Source: Novacetimonas pomaceti
GTDB lineage: Bacteria > Pseudomonadota > Alphaproteobacteria > Acetobacterales > Acetobacteraceae
Assembly: GCF_003207955.1 (NCBI RefSeq)
Contig: NZ_NOXG01000007.1
Location: forward strand, 1 to 64,000
Reading direction: 5' to 3'
DNA length: 64,000 nucleotides
The notes beneath the pieces are model-generated. The model did not search any database. It saw only the letters and a program-made list of their open reading frames with translations, and was not told where the DNA came from. Both the position numbers and the translations under genes were made by a program. Numbering within the stretch: position 1 is the first letter of the stretch; the number at the start of each line of letters is the position of its first letter. Positions 55,001-63,124 of the stretch are shown here, piece by piece.

Positions 55001-56101
55001 CGGCAGATGGTCTACCTGCGGGATTCGGTGTCGCCGCAGATCGACGCCAACACCTTCGTGCGCAGCCGCACCGGCCGCGTCGGGCTGGGGCAGCTGACGG
55101 AATTCGCCGTTCCCATCACCGGGACCATCCCGTTCGGGACGTGGGACCACCGGCTGTCATTTTCCGTGACGCCGACGCTGCTGTTCACCGGCGACCCCCT
55201 GCGCAACCCCAATTCTGCGCGGGAGTTCGGGACCGTGGCGGTCAACGGCGCGCGGCCGTGGGGATACCATCATTACTATACGCAGGGCGTGGGCCTGAAC
55301 CTCAGCTATTTCAACCGCTGGTTCAGCGCGGATGTCGGGTCCTCGCCGCTGGGCTTCCCCATCGCCAACGTGGTGGGCGGGGTGGAATTCGCCCCGCACC
55401 TGACGCGTAACCTGACGCTGCGTGTCAGCGGCGGGCGGCGCATGGTGACCGACAGCGAACTGTCCTATGCCGGGGAACGCGACCCCGGCACCGGGCGGAC
55501 ATGGGGCGGGGTGACGCGCAACTTCGGCCACGGTGCGCTGGAATGGTCCGAGGCGGGATGGAACGCCTATGCCGGGGGCGGCTTTGCCTATCTGGAGGGG
55601 CATGACGTCATCGGCAACACCGAGACCGAGGCCGGGGCCGGCGGCAGCGCCACCGTGTGGGAGGAAAAGGGTCGCCAGCGCCTGCGTGTCGGCGGGGACC
55701 TGATGTATTTCGGCTACAAGCACGACAGCTACTTCTTCACATGGGGACAGGGGGGCTACTTCTCCCCGCGTGACTATTTCGGGGCGATGGTGCCGGTCGA
55801 ATGGTCGGGCCATACCCAAAACTGGACGTGGTTCCTGCGGGGCGAGGCGGGATACCAGAATTACCACAGCAAGGGCGCGCCCTATTACCCGACCAACTCC
55901 CTGCTGCAGGCGGCGGTCTCGGCCCCCAATTCCTATGGCGGGTACGGGGCCAGCGGACTGGCGGGCAACGTGCGCGGGCGCGTGGTCTATCAGGTGGACC
56001 ACCGTTTCCGCGTCGGGCTGGAGGGTGGATATACCCGTGCGGGAACGTGGTCTGAATCGGATGGCATGCTACTGTTCCATTACGCATTCGACGGACAGTA
56101 A
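52052..56101 (+). CDS. bcsC: BcsC, TPR and outer-membrane export porin, type II
   Basis: A 1349-residue protein. A signal (LGVTALWGVATVGLLCVPHGAWA) is followed by an acidic, proline-rich linker, then about 900 residues of TPR repeats (for example HEAVSRALQIDPTSPEALYL and FRKALAVDPNDVDALGGMGL) and a C-terminal BCSC barrel ending in LLFHYAFDGQ. It forms the periplasmic scaffold and outer-membrane channel for the glucan. ATG 52034 is the first in frame and 52052 or 52055 begins a more normal signal; none has a strong ribosome site. It starts about 40 nt after bcsY and precedes the SGNH gene by 12 nt. Confidence 0.93.
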   Translation: MMRQHKAMTGLPCIRSMPGRAGLLGVTALWGVATVGLLCVPHGAWARSQPAAAPPVESPATPATDAEDEAIERASHPTPEDEEAAHPYAVSDVEEPADAPVAAPPTDLAPSSPSETQAVDSSVQRLEHATEVFDLLLDEGSYWLTHHDLRRGHEAVSRALQIDPTSPEALYLQARIDISMGQMAQAQALTDRLAQSGRMSDEVAQLRGMIKAGPVDPKLLAEARALAGSGRMMPAMFKYKALFKNGDPPPDMALEYYRVLGATILGYQEARTKLAAYVAHNPHDLDAALTYYRVLTYRVTSRTEGMTGLERLINGHVPTGIHDEALRAWREALLWEPIVGQTVPLYKEWLSIHPDDEEVHTRLIKALQTQATFDAANDRMEGYTLMAQRRFGDSESLFRKALAVDPNDVDALGGMGLVAQARGQRDQARTYFEKAMSLDPDHADRWQKAIQGLNSWKMSGGGVRSDPLVAGIAHDIAVGNFAQAHAGLERLARRRNSALTLLSLQGALARREGNTAEAMMAYRAILARWPGNTDALFNLADLLIASGHDEEARAMLPRFGSGHRTMVDHLQAELLASEASRAPTDAARIDLLRRAVATDPRNPWLRLRLAQTLYNTEDAANRAEAARIMDDLTAPPRAGVQALQAGVIYALSQHDTATAQRLLARIPDSQRTVDIDALSQQADLAQEVHDIEAAHHFDRKALMGLADRADPTGVRGTMIGNALIDHNMPQSVREVLQSEERMTQAPQPQEMLSYAGLYLQVHDIADARRCLDAFDRLGQQPGAQITADQARLREQLGLAAQILTADQMDNHGHPARAKEVLDPLMTRYPDSVDVHLAMGRVYQARGEARRALAEDRAALAIRPNNVYALASAARDAGGAGEVAAARGYARHLSDLQPDAPVTWEIRAEMARIDRDSRTQLADLDHVHEQQCDMPGTVNCAPHENFRADYRWPDIDSEYVNLRGATLPDTYHYLQQDDQIQATTRQMVYLRDSVSPQIDANTFVRSRTGRVGLGQLTEFAVPITGTIPFGTWDHRLSFSVTPTLLFTGDPLRNPNSAREFGTVAVNGARPWGYHHYYTQGVGLNLSYFNRWFSADVGSSPLGFPIANVVGGVEFAPHLTRNLTLRVSGGRRMVTDSELSYAGERDPGTGRTWGGVTRNFGHGALEWSEAGWNAYAGGGFAYLEGHDVIGNTETEAGAGGSATVWEEKGRQRLRVGGDLMYFGYKHDSYFFTWGQGGYFSPRDYFGAMVPVEWSGHTQNWTWFLRGEAGYQNYHSKGAPYYPTNSLLQAAVSAPNSYGGYGASGLAGNVRGRVVYQVDHRFRVGLEGGYTRAGTWSESDGMLLFHYAFDGQ

Positions 56102-56113
56102 GGAGCCCGCTGC

Positions 56114-57847
56114 ATGACACGCGCGCGTAAAAAGGCCACCGCGATGAAAAAGATGGCGCACCGGCGGACCACCCTGTTCGCCGCCCTTGCGCTGGCGACG
56201 CTGCCGCGCGTCGCGTGGGCGCAGGCATGCCCCGACGCGGGCGACGGCACGCAGGGCCTGTGCATGCCCGCCACCGACGCGGCATCCGCCGGGATGGACC
56301 GCGCACCCGGCGCCCATGACGACGCGCGCGCGGGATATCGCGCGGGCGACCTGTGGCAGGCGCACGGACAGGTCTGGCAGGCGGACTCCGTGACGGCGGG
56401 ACAGGCGCGCTGGACCCGCATGACGCCCACGCGCCCCGCCGACACGTTCGGCGCGCATGCCCTGTTCGCCGGCGGGCCGATGCGGATGGTGTCCGGCTAT
56501 CACGGTCCCGCGCTGGATGTGGAGGTCACGCAGGGCGGACAGCCCGCCGTGGTGACGATCGGCATCGGCGCGGACGGGGACCTGGACCATGCCGCCCTGC
56601 GCGCGGCGCTGGCGCGGCGCGACGGCGGGACGTTCGCCAATGTCGTGCGGGTGTATGACCAGTCGGGGCATGGCAACCACCTGCTGGCGACGCCGCAGCA
56701 TGTCGTGCATGTGGGCGAGGTCCGCATCGCGGGCCATGACGCCATTTCGTGGGGGGAGGCCAACGGCCCCGGCGGCTTCATCCTGCCCGCCGGGGTGCGG
56801 GTGCGCGGCGATGGCTTCTTTTTCGGCACGACCGGGACCTATGCCTCCTCCAATTCCGGGTTCTCGGCATTTCCCGTGCCCGTCCTGCTGGGCGAGGCGG
56901 GACAGAAGAACACCTTCAAGCTGTTTTTCGGCAGCTATAGCCTTGACGGGTTCGCGCATGTGGCCGACGGGATGGACCCCGACCACCGCACGGACCTTGT
57001 GGTCATGAACTCCCCCGCCGCCGTCAGCGTGTATGGCGATCATGACGGCTATCACCTCGATGCCGCCAATTCGACCGGCACGTACATGCGCGGCGCGATG
57101 CCCACGGGGATGCTGTCGGGCGGGTATGTCGGATACAATGCCGACGGGGGCGAATGGTTTGTCCAGGGCCGCAACACCGGGCAGTGGACGGGCATGGTCA
57201 TCGCCGATGTCGCGCCGCGCCGCGAACAGGTCCGCGCGTTCCAGGCCGCCGCCGCCGTGGCGGGCGATTACATGCCGCAGCTGCGTTCGGTGTTCGTTGC
57301 GATCGGTGACAGCCGGACAGAGGGATACCTGCTGGCCGATGGCCGCAACTGGCCCTACCTGATGCAGCGCCACGGCCGGTACCAGAGCTATGACTTCGGG
57401 GTGTCGGGGGCGACGACGCGGCAGATGGTGGGCATGCTGCCCGCGGCGGAGGCGGCGGGACGCAATGCGTCGTCCAGGGTCGCGGTGGTGTTCGGCGGGG
57501 TGAACGACCACCTGCCATACAGCCACATCCCGGTGGACGAGACGCTGCGCAACCTTGCGCAGATCACGCGGCGGCTGAAGGCGGCGGGGTTCCATGTCGT
57601 CATCATCGCGGAGGCGAACACCACCGGCGCGCCGCGCGCGGAGATCCAGAAGGCGATCGACAGCCACATGATTACGGTGGACGCGGAAATCGACCCCTTC
57701 GCGCCGGGACAGCCGATGGCCGACGTGGGCGACCGGACATACTGGTTCGCGGATTACACCCATCCGTCGCAGCACGGGCACTGGGTCCTGTCGGAAACGG
57801 TATGGAAACGCGTCGGTGGCTGGCTGATGCAGCCGGCGCGTAACTGA
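56114..57847 (+). CDS. Exported two-domain SGNH hydrolase ending the bcs operon
   Basis: A 577-residue secreted protein (signal RRTTLFAALALATLPRVAWA). Residues about 110-390 form a beta-rich domain like the catalytic/LamG part of alpha-L-arabinofuranosidase B, recognised from VVRVYDQSGHGNHLLATPQ and the surrounding pattern. Residues 390-577 form an SGNH/GDSL esterase: IGDSR with Ser400, FGGVND and DYTHPSQHGHW with D547 and H550. AAGGAG lies 8 nt before the ATG and only 12 nt separate it from bcsC, so it is cotranscribed. A role in adding or removing acyl groups from exported cellulose is likely but not established. Confidence 0.82.
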   Translation: MTRARKKATAMKKMAHRRTTLFAALALATLPRVAWAQACPDAGDGTQGLCMPATDAASAGMDRAPGAHDDARAGYRAGDLWQAHGQVWQADSVTAGQARWTRMTPTRPADTFGAHALFAGGPMRMVSGYHGPALDVEVTQGGQPAVVTIGIGADGDLDHAALRAALARRDGGTFANVVRVYDQSGHGNHLLATPQHVVHVGEVRIAGHDAISWGEANGPGGFILPAGVRVRGDGFFFGTTGTYASSNSGFSAFPVPVLLGEAGQKNTFKLFFGSYSLDGFAHVADGMDPDHRTDLVVMNSPAAVSVYGDHDGYHLDAANSTGTYMRGAMPTGMLSGGYVGYNADGGEWFVQGRNTGQWTGMVIADVAPRREQVRAFQAAAAVAGDYMPQLRSVFVAIGDSRTEGYLLADGRNWPYLMQRHGRYQSYDFGVSGATTRQMVGMLPAAEAAGRNASSRVAVVFGGVNDHLPYSHIPVDETLRNLAQITRRLKAAGFHVVIIAEANTTGAPRAEIQKAIDSHMITVDAEIDPFAPGQPMADVGDRTYWFADYTHPSQHGHWVLSETVWKRVGGWLMQPARN

Positions 57848-57890
57848 CGGCTGGCAGGGAAAGATGGTCTGAAAACAGCCTGTTGATGAT

Positions 57891-57970
57891 GAAAGTTTTT
57901 GGGTCTCGCCTTTTTTCAAAAAGGCGACGTCTTTCAAAGCGTTTTGAAAAAAGCTTTACCAAAAACTTTT
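57891..57970 (+). repeat. Double-hairpin intergenic repeat, copy L (end of bcs operon)
   Basis: AAAGTTTTTGGGTCTCGCC stem, AAAAAGGCGACGTC, AAAGCGTTTTGAAAAAAGCTTT and ACCAAAAACTTTT. It follows the SGNH gene stop by 43 nt and would end the operon. Confidence 0.83.
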
Positions 57971-58064
57971 ATGATTTCAGGCCTTTGCAGGCAGGGCTGG
58001 CGACAGGATTTGCCATGCCCCCGATGCAGGCGACATACTGTCCCCTTCGCCGGAGAGTGCCTGC

Positions 58065-59108
58065 ATGTCCCTGTTTCGCGTGTCCGACCATTGTGACGGA
58101 ACCCGTTTTTACAACCCCGCCAGCATCCTGCCGCCCGGATGGCGTCCGCGCGGGCTGCGCGCGTGGGACATCTGGAAATGGCAGCGCAACCGCCCGCCAT
58201 CCGACTGGCCCGCATGGATCGACAATCCCGTCCCCACCGGCGACCCGCGCCAGCCCCCGGCGGCGGGCGCGATCCAGGTCACCTTCATCGGCCACAGCAC
58301 CTTCCTGCTGCGTATCGCGCGGGCCGACGGGTCGGTGCTGACGGTCATGACGGACCCGATCTTTTCCATGCGCTGTTCGCCGGTGCAATGGGCCGGGCCG
58401 CGCCGCGTGCGCGCGCCGGGGCGGCGGATGGCGGACCTGCCGCCGATTGACGTCATCCTCGTCTCCCACTGCCATTACGACCATATGGACCTGCCGTCGC
58501 TGCGCGCGCTGGCGCGGCGGGGGGATGACCCGCTGGTGGTCGTGCCGTCGGGCAACGCGCGGCACCTGCGCCGCACCGGGCTGCGGCGCGTGGTCGAACT
58601 GGACTGGTGGGACAGCGTGGAACTGGCGGATACGCGCATCACCGCGACGCCCGCGCGTCATGCCGCCGCCCGCACGCCGTTCGACCGCAACCGCAGCCTG
58701 TGGGCGGGATTCATGTTGCGGGTGGCGGGGCCGCAGGGCGCGCGGCAGGCATTCTTTGCCGGGGATACGGCGCATGGCCGTCACTGGGGCATGATCCGCG
58801 AACGGCTGGACGCGCCGGACCTGGCGCTGCTGCCGGTCGGGGCCTATGACCCGCGCGACCTGATGGCGTCCGTCCACGCAACGCCGGAGGAGGCATGCGC
58901 GGGGTTCATCGAACTGGGCGCGCGGCGGGGCGTGGGGATGCATTTCGGCACGTTCCGCCTGACGGACGAACCGATGGACGAACCCGTGCGCAGGCTGGCG
59001 CGCGCCGTGGTGGCGGCGGGACTGCCGCCCGATGCCTTTACCACGCTGGGCCATGGCGAATGTCGCGACATCGCGTGCGTTCAGCCCGCCGCCGCCGACC
59101 CGCGATAG
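58065..59108 (+). CDS. MBL-fold metal-dependent hydrolase
   Basis: A 347-residue metallo-beta-lactamase-fold enzyme. The dinuclear zinc motif is SHCHYDHMD (H135, H137, D139, H140), with a later FAGDTAHGRHWG aspartate site and a terminal TLGHGE-type histidine. Its layout resembles NAPE-PLD/UlaG-like hydrolases that act on N-acylphosphatidylethanolamine or sugar lactones. The substrate is not known. GGAGAG precedes the ATG by 9 nt. The 3' end overlaps the convergent TetR gene by 28 bp. Confidence 0.86.
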   Translation: MSLFRVSDHCDGTRFYNPASILPPGWRPRGLRAWDIWKWQRNRPPSDWPAWIDNPVPTGDPRQPPAAGAIQVTFIGHSTFLLRIARADGSVLTVMTDPIFSMRCSPVQWAGPRRVRAPGRRMADLPPIDVILVSHCHYDHMDLPSLRALARRGDDPLVVVPSGNARHLRRTGLRRVVELDWWDSVELADTRITATPARHAAARTPFDRNRSLWAGFMLRVAGPQGARQAFFAGDTAHGRHWGMIRERLDAPDLALLPVGAYDPRDLMASVHATPEEACAGFIELGARRGVGMHFGTFRLTDEPMDEPVRRLARAVVAAGLPPDAFTTLGHGECRDIACVQPAAADPR

Positions 59109-59707
59109 GGACGCGCGCCCATCAGGATTTCCCGCGTGGTCCGCAATGCGCGGGACAGGCGCGCCGGTTCGCGGTCGATCCTGAACGCCACCGCGGTGCC
59201 CAGCCAGTAATGGAACAGTTCACGCGCCACGTTCGTCGGTTCCATGACCGGGCAGACCGACCCATCCGCCATCCCCGCGCCGATCCCCCCGCCAAGGAGC
59301 GTGACCAGGATTTCGATGCCGCCATCCATCACCCTGCGCATGCCTTCGGAAAAATCGCTGACCTCCGCGCCGATCTTGACGATCAGGCACCTGCGTCGCG
59401 GGTCGGGGCTGGTTTCGCGCTCCACCCATGATGACCAGTATTCCATCAGCCGTTCCAGCCCCGACAGATGGGCGCGCGACAGGAACATGCGAAGTGTCGC
59501 GGCATGTTCGTCGATGCAGTGCCGCAGCAGGTCCTGTCCGAACACATCCTTTGACGCGAAGTAGTAATAGAACGATCCCTTGGGCACATGGGCTGCCGCC
59601 AGCACGTCATTGATGCTGGTACTGGCAAAGCCCATCTGCGCGACCAGGGGCCATGCCTGTTCCAGCAGCAGCAGACGGGTGGCGGATTGCATCGGGGTGG
59701 CGGCCAT
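59081..59707 (-). CDS. TetR-family transcriptional regulator (AcuR-like group)
   Basis: A protein of about 208 residues with an N-terminal helix-turn-helix (MGFASTSINDVLAAAHVPKG then SFYYYFASKDVFG) followed by a helical effector domain. The PKGSFYYYFASKD segment is typical of TetR repressors such as AcuR. ATG 59707 (MAATPMQSATRL) is chosen; the frame to 59836 adds unlikely residues. Its regulon is unknown. The convergent MBL gene, which it overlaps tail to tail, is a candidate. Confidence 0.86.
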   Translation of the reverse strand: MAATPMQSATRLLLLEQAWPLVAQMGFASTSINDVLAAAHVPKGSFYYYFASKDVFGQDLLRHCIDEHAATLRMFLSRAHLSGLERLMEYWSSWVERETSPDPRRRCLIVKIGAEVSDFSEGMRRVMDGGIEILVTLLGGGIGAGMADGSVCPVMEPTNVARELFHYWLGTAVAFRIDREPARLSRALRTTREILMGARPYRGSAAAG

Positions 59708-60106
59708 TATGGGCGATCGGTTCCGGCGCGGGGTGATGGGATCAGGGACATGAATGGCAAGTCTAGCGCAACATGCGAAAAGTAAAACATGCTTATGATA
59801 TACAGATTTCTTTGATTGACGCGGTCGTCGCACCATCGACGGATCGCGATGGCGCGTGGCGACATGCTACCCGTTTCACCCATTCGTGTCAGGGGGGCGG
59901 GATGTCATGGAATGTATCGTCGCGCATGTGTCGCGGCGGGGACGCATGAAAACCACGTCATTTGTCGTATATTTCCGCCATGCTGTGGAATCCGCTGTTC
60001 CCTGCCTGCGTGACGGCCGGGGCAGGCATGGGGATGAAGATCAGGTTTCTGATATATTGTTGTATATAAACAATAAAATAGCGTCATAAAAAACAACATA
60101 AACAAT

Positions 60107-60131
60107 CGTTATTTTAAAATAAAACATAACG
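60107..60131. repeat. Inverted repeat in A+T-rich DNA
   Basis: CGTTAT (60107-60112) and ATAACG (60126-60131) flank a 13-nt A+T-rich centre, 15 nt before a promoter-like TTGACA. It may be an operator or incidental. Confidence 0.35.
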
Positions 60132-60145
60132 TATTCGTTTTATAC

Positions 60146-60173
60146 TTGACATCGCATTGCCTGCTGATAGGGT
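60146..60173 (+). promoter_or_regulatory. Candidate promoter of the small gene at 60364
   Basis: TTGACA (60146-60151), 16-nt spacer, TAGGGT (60168-60173). Confidence 0.5.
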
Positions 60174-60363
60174 GCGGATGTCATCAGGACGGTATTTTCC
60201 ATCCAGGGATCATCATCATGACGATATGCATGCGCGGCCATGGCCGATGTTGGGGACCCGTCATGCGGGCACGCCCCGGATATTCCCCCCCGGCGCGATA
60301 GACGGTCATCGGATCTGTCGAAATCGTCCGGGAATGATACAGGATTTTTTCGGATTACAGATC

Positions 60364-60552
60364 ATGCTTGAATCAACAATCATTGAAATTGACGGCATCT
60401 TTGTCGGGACCGCGATCGTGCTGGCGAACGTCGCGGGCCGGCGGTTTTACGCCACCCATGACCGGGTGCGCGCGCTGCATAATGCCGTGCTGCCCGACCT
60501 TGGCAGCCTGCGCCGGCGCGTGGCCCGCCTGTTCCGCGCCACCACGCCCTGA
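60364..60552 (+). CDS. Small hypothetical protein
   Basis: A 62-residue frame starting MLESTIIEIDGIFVGTAIVL, with a hydrophobic N-terminal half and a basic tail (SLRRRVARLFRATTP). A promoter-like element lies 190 nt upstream and repeat copy M follows in the orientation seen after other 3' ends; both support transcription. The longer frame from 60157 is not used. No family recognised. Confidence 0.5.
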   Translation: MLESTIIEIDGIFVGTAIVLANVAGRRFYATHDRVRALHNAVLPDLGSLRRRVARLFRATTP

Positions 60553-60670
60553 TGGGGGCGGATCATCCCGTTGGGGATAATCCCTGTTCCGCGCGACATG
60601 AAATCAATGACGGTATCGGCCATCCGCCGCCAGCCATGCAGCGGATGGCCAGCCCCCGATAAAAAATGAC

Positions 60671-60750
60671 AGAAGTTTTTGGGGGGCGCATTTTTTCAAA
60701 AAGGCGACGTCCTTCGAAGCTTTTTGCAAAAAGCTTCACCAAAAACTTTT
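60671..60750 (+). repeat. Double-hairpin intergenic repeat, copy M
   Basis: AAGTTTTTGGGGGGCGC stem, AAAAAGGCGACGTC, CGAAGCTTTTTGCAAAAAGC and CACCAAAAACTTTT. It lies between convergent genes and is oriented with the small gene at 60364-60552. Confidence 0.83.
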
Positions 60751-60780
60751 GTGATGGCACGATGCCTTGTCGCCGTGCCG

Positions 60781-62730
60781 TCAGAAGCGGAACACCAGGT
60801 TGGACTGGTAATAGGTTCCGCTGGACCCGCCCGCCGCGTTCAGGGCGTGCGACGTCATGAAGCGCGAGACATACTGCGTCCATGACAGGTGGGTATTGAT
60901 CTGCCACGCCAGCGACGCCTGTGGCGCCATGCCGATGAACTTTCCCCCGAAATTCCCAGAAAAGCTGTACGCGCCAGAGGATTTGTAAACCCGGTCATTC
61001 GTGCTGTCGCGCCAGAACAGGGGATACTTGATCTGGATGCTGACGGATTTGAAGGGCGTGATGCGCACCAGCGGCGCGAAACTGATGAGGTTGGACGCCG
61101 TCATGTAGGTCGTGGTGTCGAGGTAGTTCGTCTGTGGATTGAACGGCGAGATGTAGGTCCCGATATCCCCGCTTTTCCGGGCGTCATTGCCGCCCGAATA
61201 CACGTCCGTCTGGATCCCGGCAAAGGTATGCAGGTTGTCCTTTGGCACGCGGTAGCCGACGATGGAGTTGATGGCATAGGCGCTGACATTGCGCGCGACG
61301 TTGGTGCCGGCGTAACGGAAGACGCCACCCTGCCAGATGCCGCCAACCGAAAATTCGATCGGCCCGGCCTGCCCGTGCCAGCGCACGCCGAAATTGTTGC
61401 GCGTGTTCGATCCCTGCGCCGTGCCGGTCGGTGTTGAAATCGCCCCGGCCGCGCCCGACAGCTTGTAGCCGATATAGAACGCATCGACGAAGGAATAGCC
61501 CCGTTCGCCAAGGAAGCGGAAATCCGGCGGCGCCCATGTGGTGTCGAACCCGTACAGGCGCGTGGCGTAATTTTCCGTATCGTGGAACATCTTGTTTTCG
61601 CTGTCGTTCGTCTGCACGAAATCCCATGCGTCGATGCGGATGCGTTTCCAGATGGCATAGGCGCGAAACCCGTCCCATGACAGCGGCACGTTGGGCGTTT
61701 CGCGGTTGTACAGCATGTAGGACGGCGCATCGAGGAACTGCTGGCGTCCGAACATGAACCCCGTCTTGGCCCCCAGTAGGTTCCACTTCGTCTCCACGAA
61801 CGCCTGCTGCGCGTCCAGCCGCTTGCGATAGGTGGAGCCATAGCCGTATCCGCCCCACCCGGCCGCGTCGGCATTGATAAGCTGTCCGAAGAAACGCAGG
61901 TGCGTGCCGACATGCAGGTCCGCGCCATACAGGTTGCGCACGCCAAAGCGCCCGGAATCGTTGGGTTTCTGCGTGCCGAGGTTGGGGCGCGATTCGAACC
62001 AGTTGCGCAGCCGCGTCTCCCCCGAGAAGCTGATCCACACCGACCCGCCGGGCGTGAGGGGGATGTATTTCAGCACGTCGAACGGGTCGTCATGTTTCGT
62101 GCTGTTGCGCAGGCGGCTCCAGTCCTCGGCCCAGGGGGCGACGCCGTACTGGCCCACCGGGCCAAAGCCCGCGGCCTCCCCGTTGCCGCGATTGAACACG
62201 CCCCAGTCATAGGGATGGCCGTTGATGCGGTTCTGCGCCCCGGTCATGACGATCGGCTGTCCCACCGGGTTGGCGTGGGGATAGGTCTGGATCGGCGGGC
62301 GGGGGCCGACATGCACCGTCAGGTTTTCGGGCTGTCCCCCGGTGGATTGTGCCCCGGTGGATTGTCCCCCGTTGGGCGTGCCCGGCGTCGCGGGGGAGGC
62401 GGGCGTCGCCGTGGCGGATGTCTGGGTGACGCCGCGCGCGCCCGGTGTCGCATGGGCGGACAGGCGGTGGGTGGGCGTCACGTCCGCCGCCGCGTGGGCG
62501 CGCGTGCCCGCCATCGCGCCCATGGCCCCCAGCGGCAGGACCAGCGCGAAGGCCGCCGCCGGCCGGGCAAGCAGGCCGCGCGCGTTGCGAATGCCGGTAA
62601 GGGGGAGGCTGGCAACGTGTCCGCTGGCGATGCCCCCACTGGCGACGGAACCATTGGCGGCGTTGGGAATGATGGCCTGCGGGCCTGTCGCTGCTGACCG
62701 TGGGAAAGGTGCCATTGGGGGACGGGCCAT
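60781..62730 (-). CDS. Alginate-export-type outer-membrane porin
   Basis: A 649-residue protein. A non-standard N-terminal lead of about 50 residues precedes a signal-like LLARPAAAFALVLPLGAMGA. A long Thr/Ala/Gly-rich linker follows, then an 18-strand barrel with the alginate_exp domain pattern (SGETRLRNWFESRPN, FGRQQFLDAPSYMLYN, ALNAAGGSSGTYYQSNLVFR ending in Phe). Proteins of this group are found with polysaccharide or solute transport. The solute cannot be named. The long lead suggests an internal start that I cannot identify. Confidence 0.82.
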   Translation of the reverse strand: MARPPMAPFPRSAATGPQAIIPNAANGSVASGGIASGHVASLPLTGIRNARGLLARPAAAFALVLPLGAMGAMAGTRAHAAADVTPTHRLSAHATPGARGVTQTSATATPASPATPGTPNGGQSTGAQSTGGQPENLTVHVGPRPPIQTYPHANPVGQPIVMTGAQNRINGHPYDWGVFNRGNGEAAGFGPVGQYGVAPWAEDWSRLRNSTKHDDPFDVLKYIPLTPGGSVWISFSGETRLRNWFESRPNLGTQKPNDSGRFGVRNLYGADLHVGTHLRFFGQLINADAAGWGGYGYGSTYRKRLDAQQAFVETKWNLLGAKTGFMFGRQQFLDAPSYMLYNRETPNVPLSWDGFRAYAIWKRIRIDAWDFVQTNDSENKMFHDTENYATRLYGFDTTWAPPDFRFLGERGYSFVDAFYIGYKLSGAAGAISTPTGTAQGSNTRNNFGVRWHGQAGPIEFSVGGIWQGGVFRYAGTNVARNVSAYAINSIVGYRVPKDNLHTFAGIQTDVYSGGNDARKSGDIGTYISPFNPQTNYLDTTTYMTASNLISFAPLVRITPFKSVSIQIKYPLFWRDSTNDRVYKSSGAYSFSGNFGGKFIGMAPQASLAWQINTHLSWTQYVSRFMTSHALNAAGGSSGTYYQSNLVFRF

Positions 62731-62876
62731 CTTTGCGAAGGGGGAATGGAAAGGCAGGGATATCGGTAATGTGTTTTTATAATACGGTCAACAACGTTAA
62801 TTTATGAAACACAACACAATGGGAGTAATTACAATGTGGCGCATCGGGATCGGGAGCGCGAAATGAAACCAACTCA

Positions 62877-62901
62877 TTGATATATAAACATAATATATCA
62901 A
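62877..62901. promoter_or_regulatory. Perfect inverted repeat, possible operator
   Basis: TTGATATAT (62877-62885) and ATATATCAA (62893-62901) flank 7 nt. It lies between two divergent genes, which fits a regulator binding site. The regulator is unknown. Confidence 0.4.
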
Positions 62902-62980
62902 GACCTGATGGCGTTTCCGTGGCGCATATAACACACATACACATGTAATTTACACGAAACACGAACCGTAAAGATGATTA

Positions 62981-63010
62981 TTGACAGGTTTCCGGCGTGT
63001 AAATTAGGGT
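62981..63010 (+). promoter_or_regulatory. Candidate promoter of the sulfate-binding protein gene
   Basis: TTGACA (62981-62986), 18-nt spacer, TAGGGT (63005-63010). The spacing is long by one. Confidence 0.4.
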
Positions 63011-63124
63011 ATTAAACGATTGAATATGGTTTATTATCCACCCTCCCGATCCCGGTGGCGCGGCCCATGGCGGCGCGCGGGGGACGGGACGCGCCACGCG
63101 GGATGCCGACAGGAAAATCCTATC

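Larger units (their letters stand above)
59708..60363. other. A+T-rich intergenic region with inverted repeats
   Basis: It contains several A+T-rich inverted repeats (one at 60107-60131) and a promoter-like TTGACA...TAGGGT element at 60146-60173. No frame is convincing here. Confidence 0.5.
62731..63124. other. Intergenic region between the alginate-type porin and the sulfate-binding protein gene
   Basis: Divergent A+T-rich region with a perfect palindrome at 62877-62901 and a promoter-like element at 62981-63010. No gene is supported. Confidence 0.5.

Noticed and set aside
51125..55150. A 1341-codon antisense frame opposite bcsY and bcsC
   Set aside because: Same reason: no recognisable domain, and it lies opposite two real genes.
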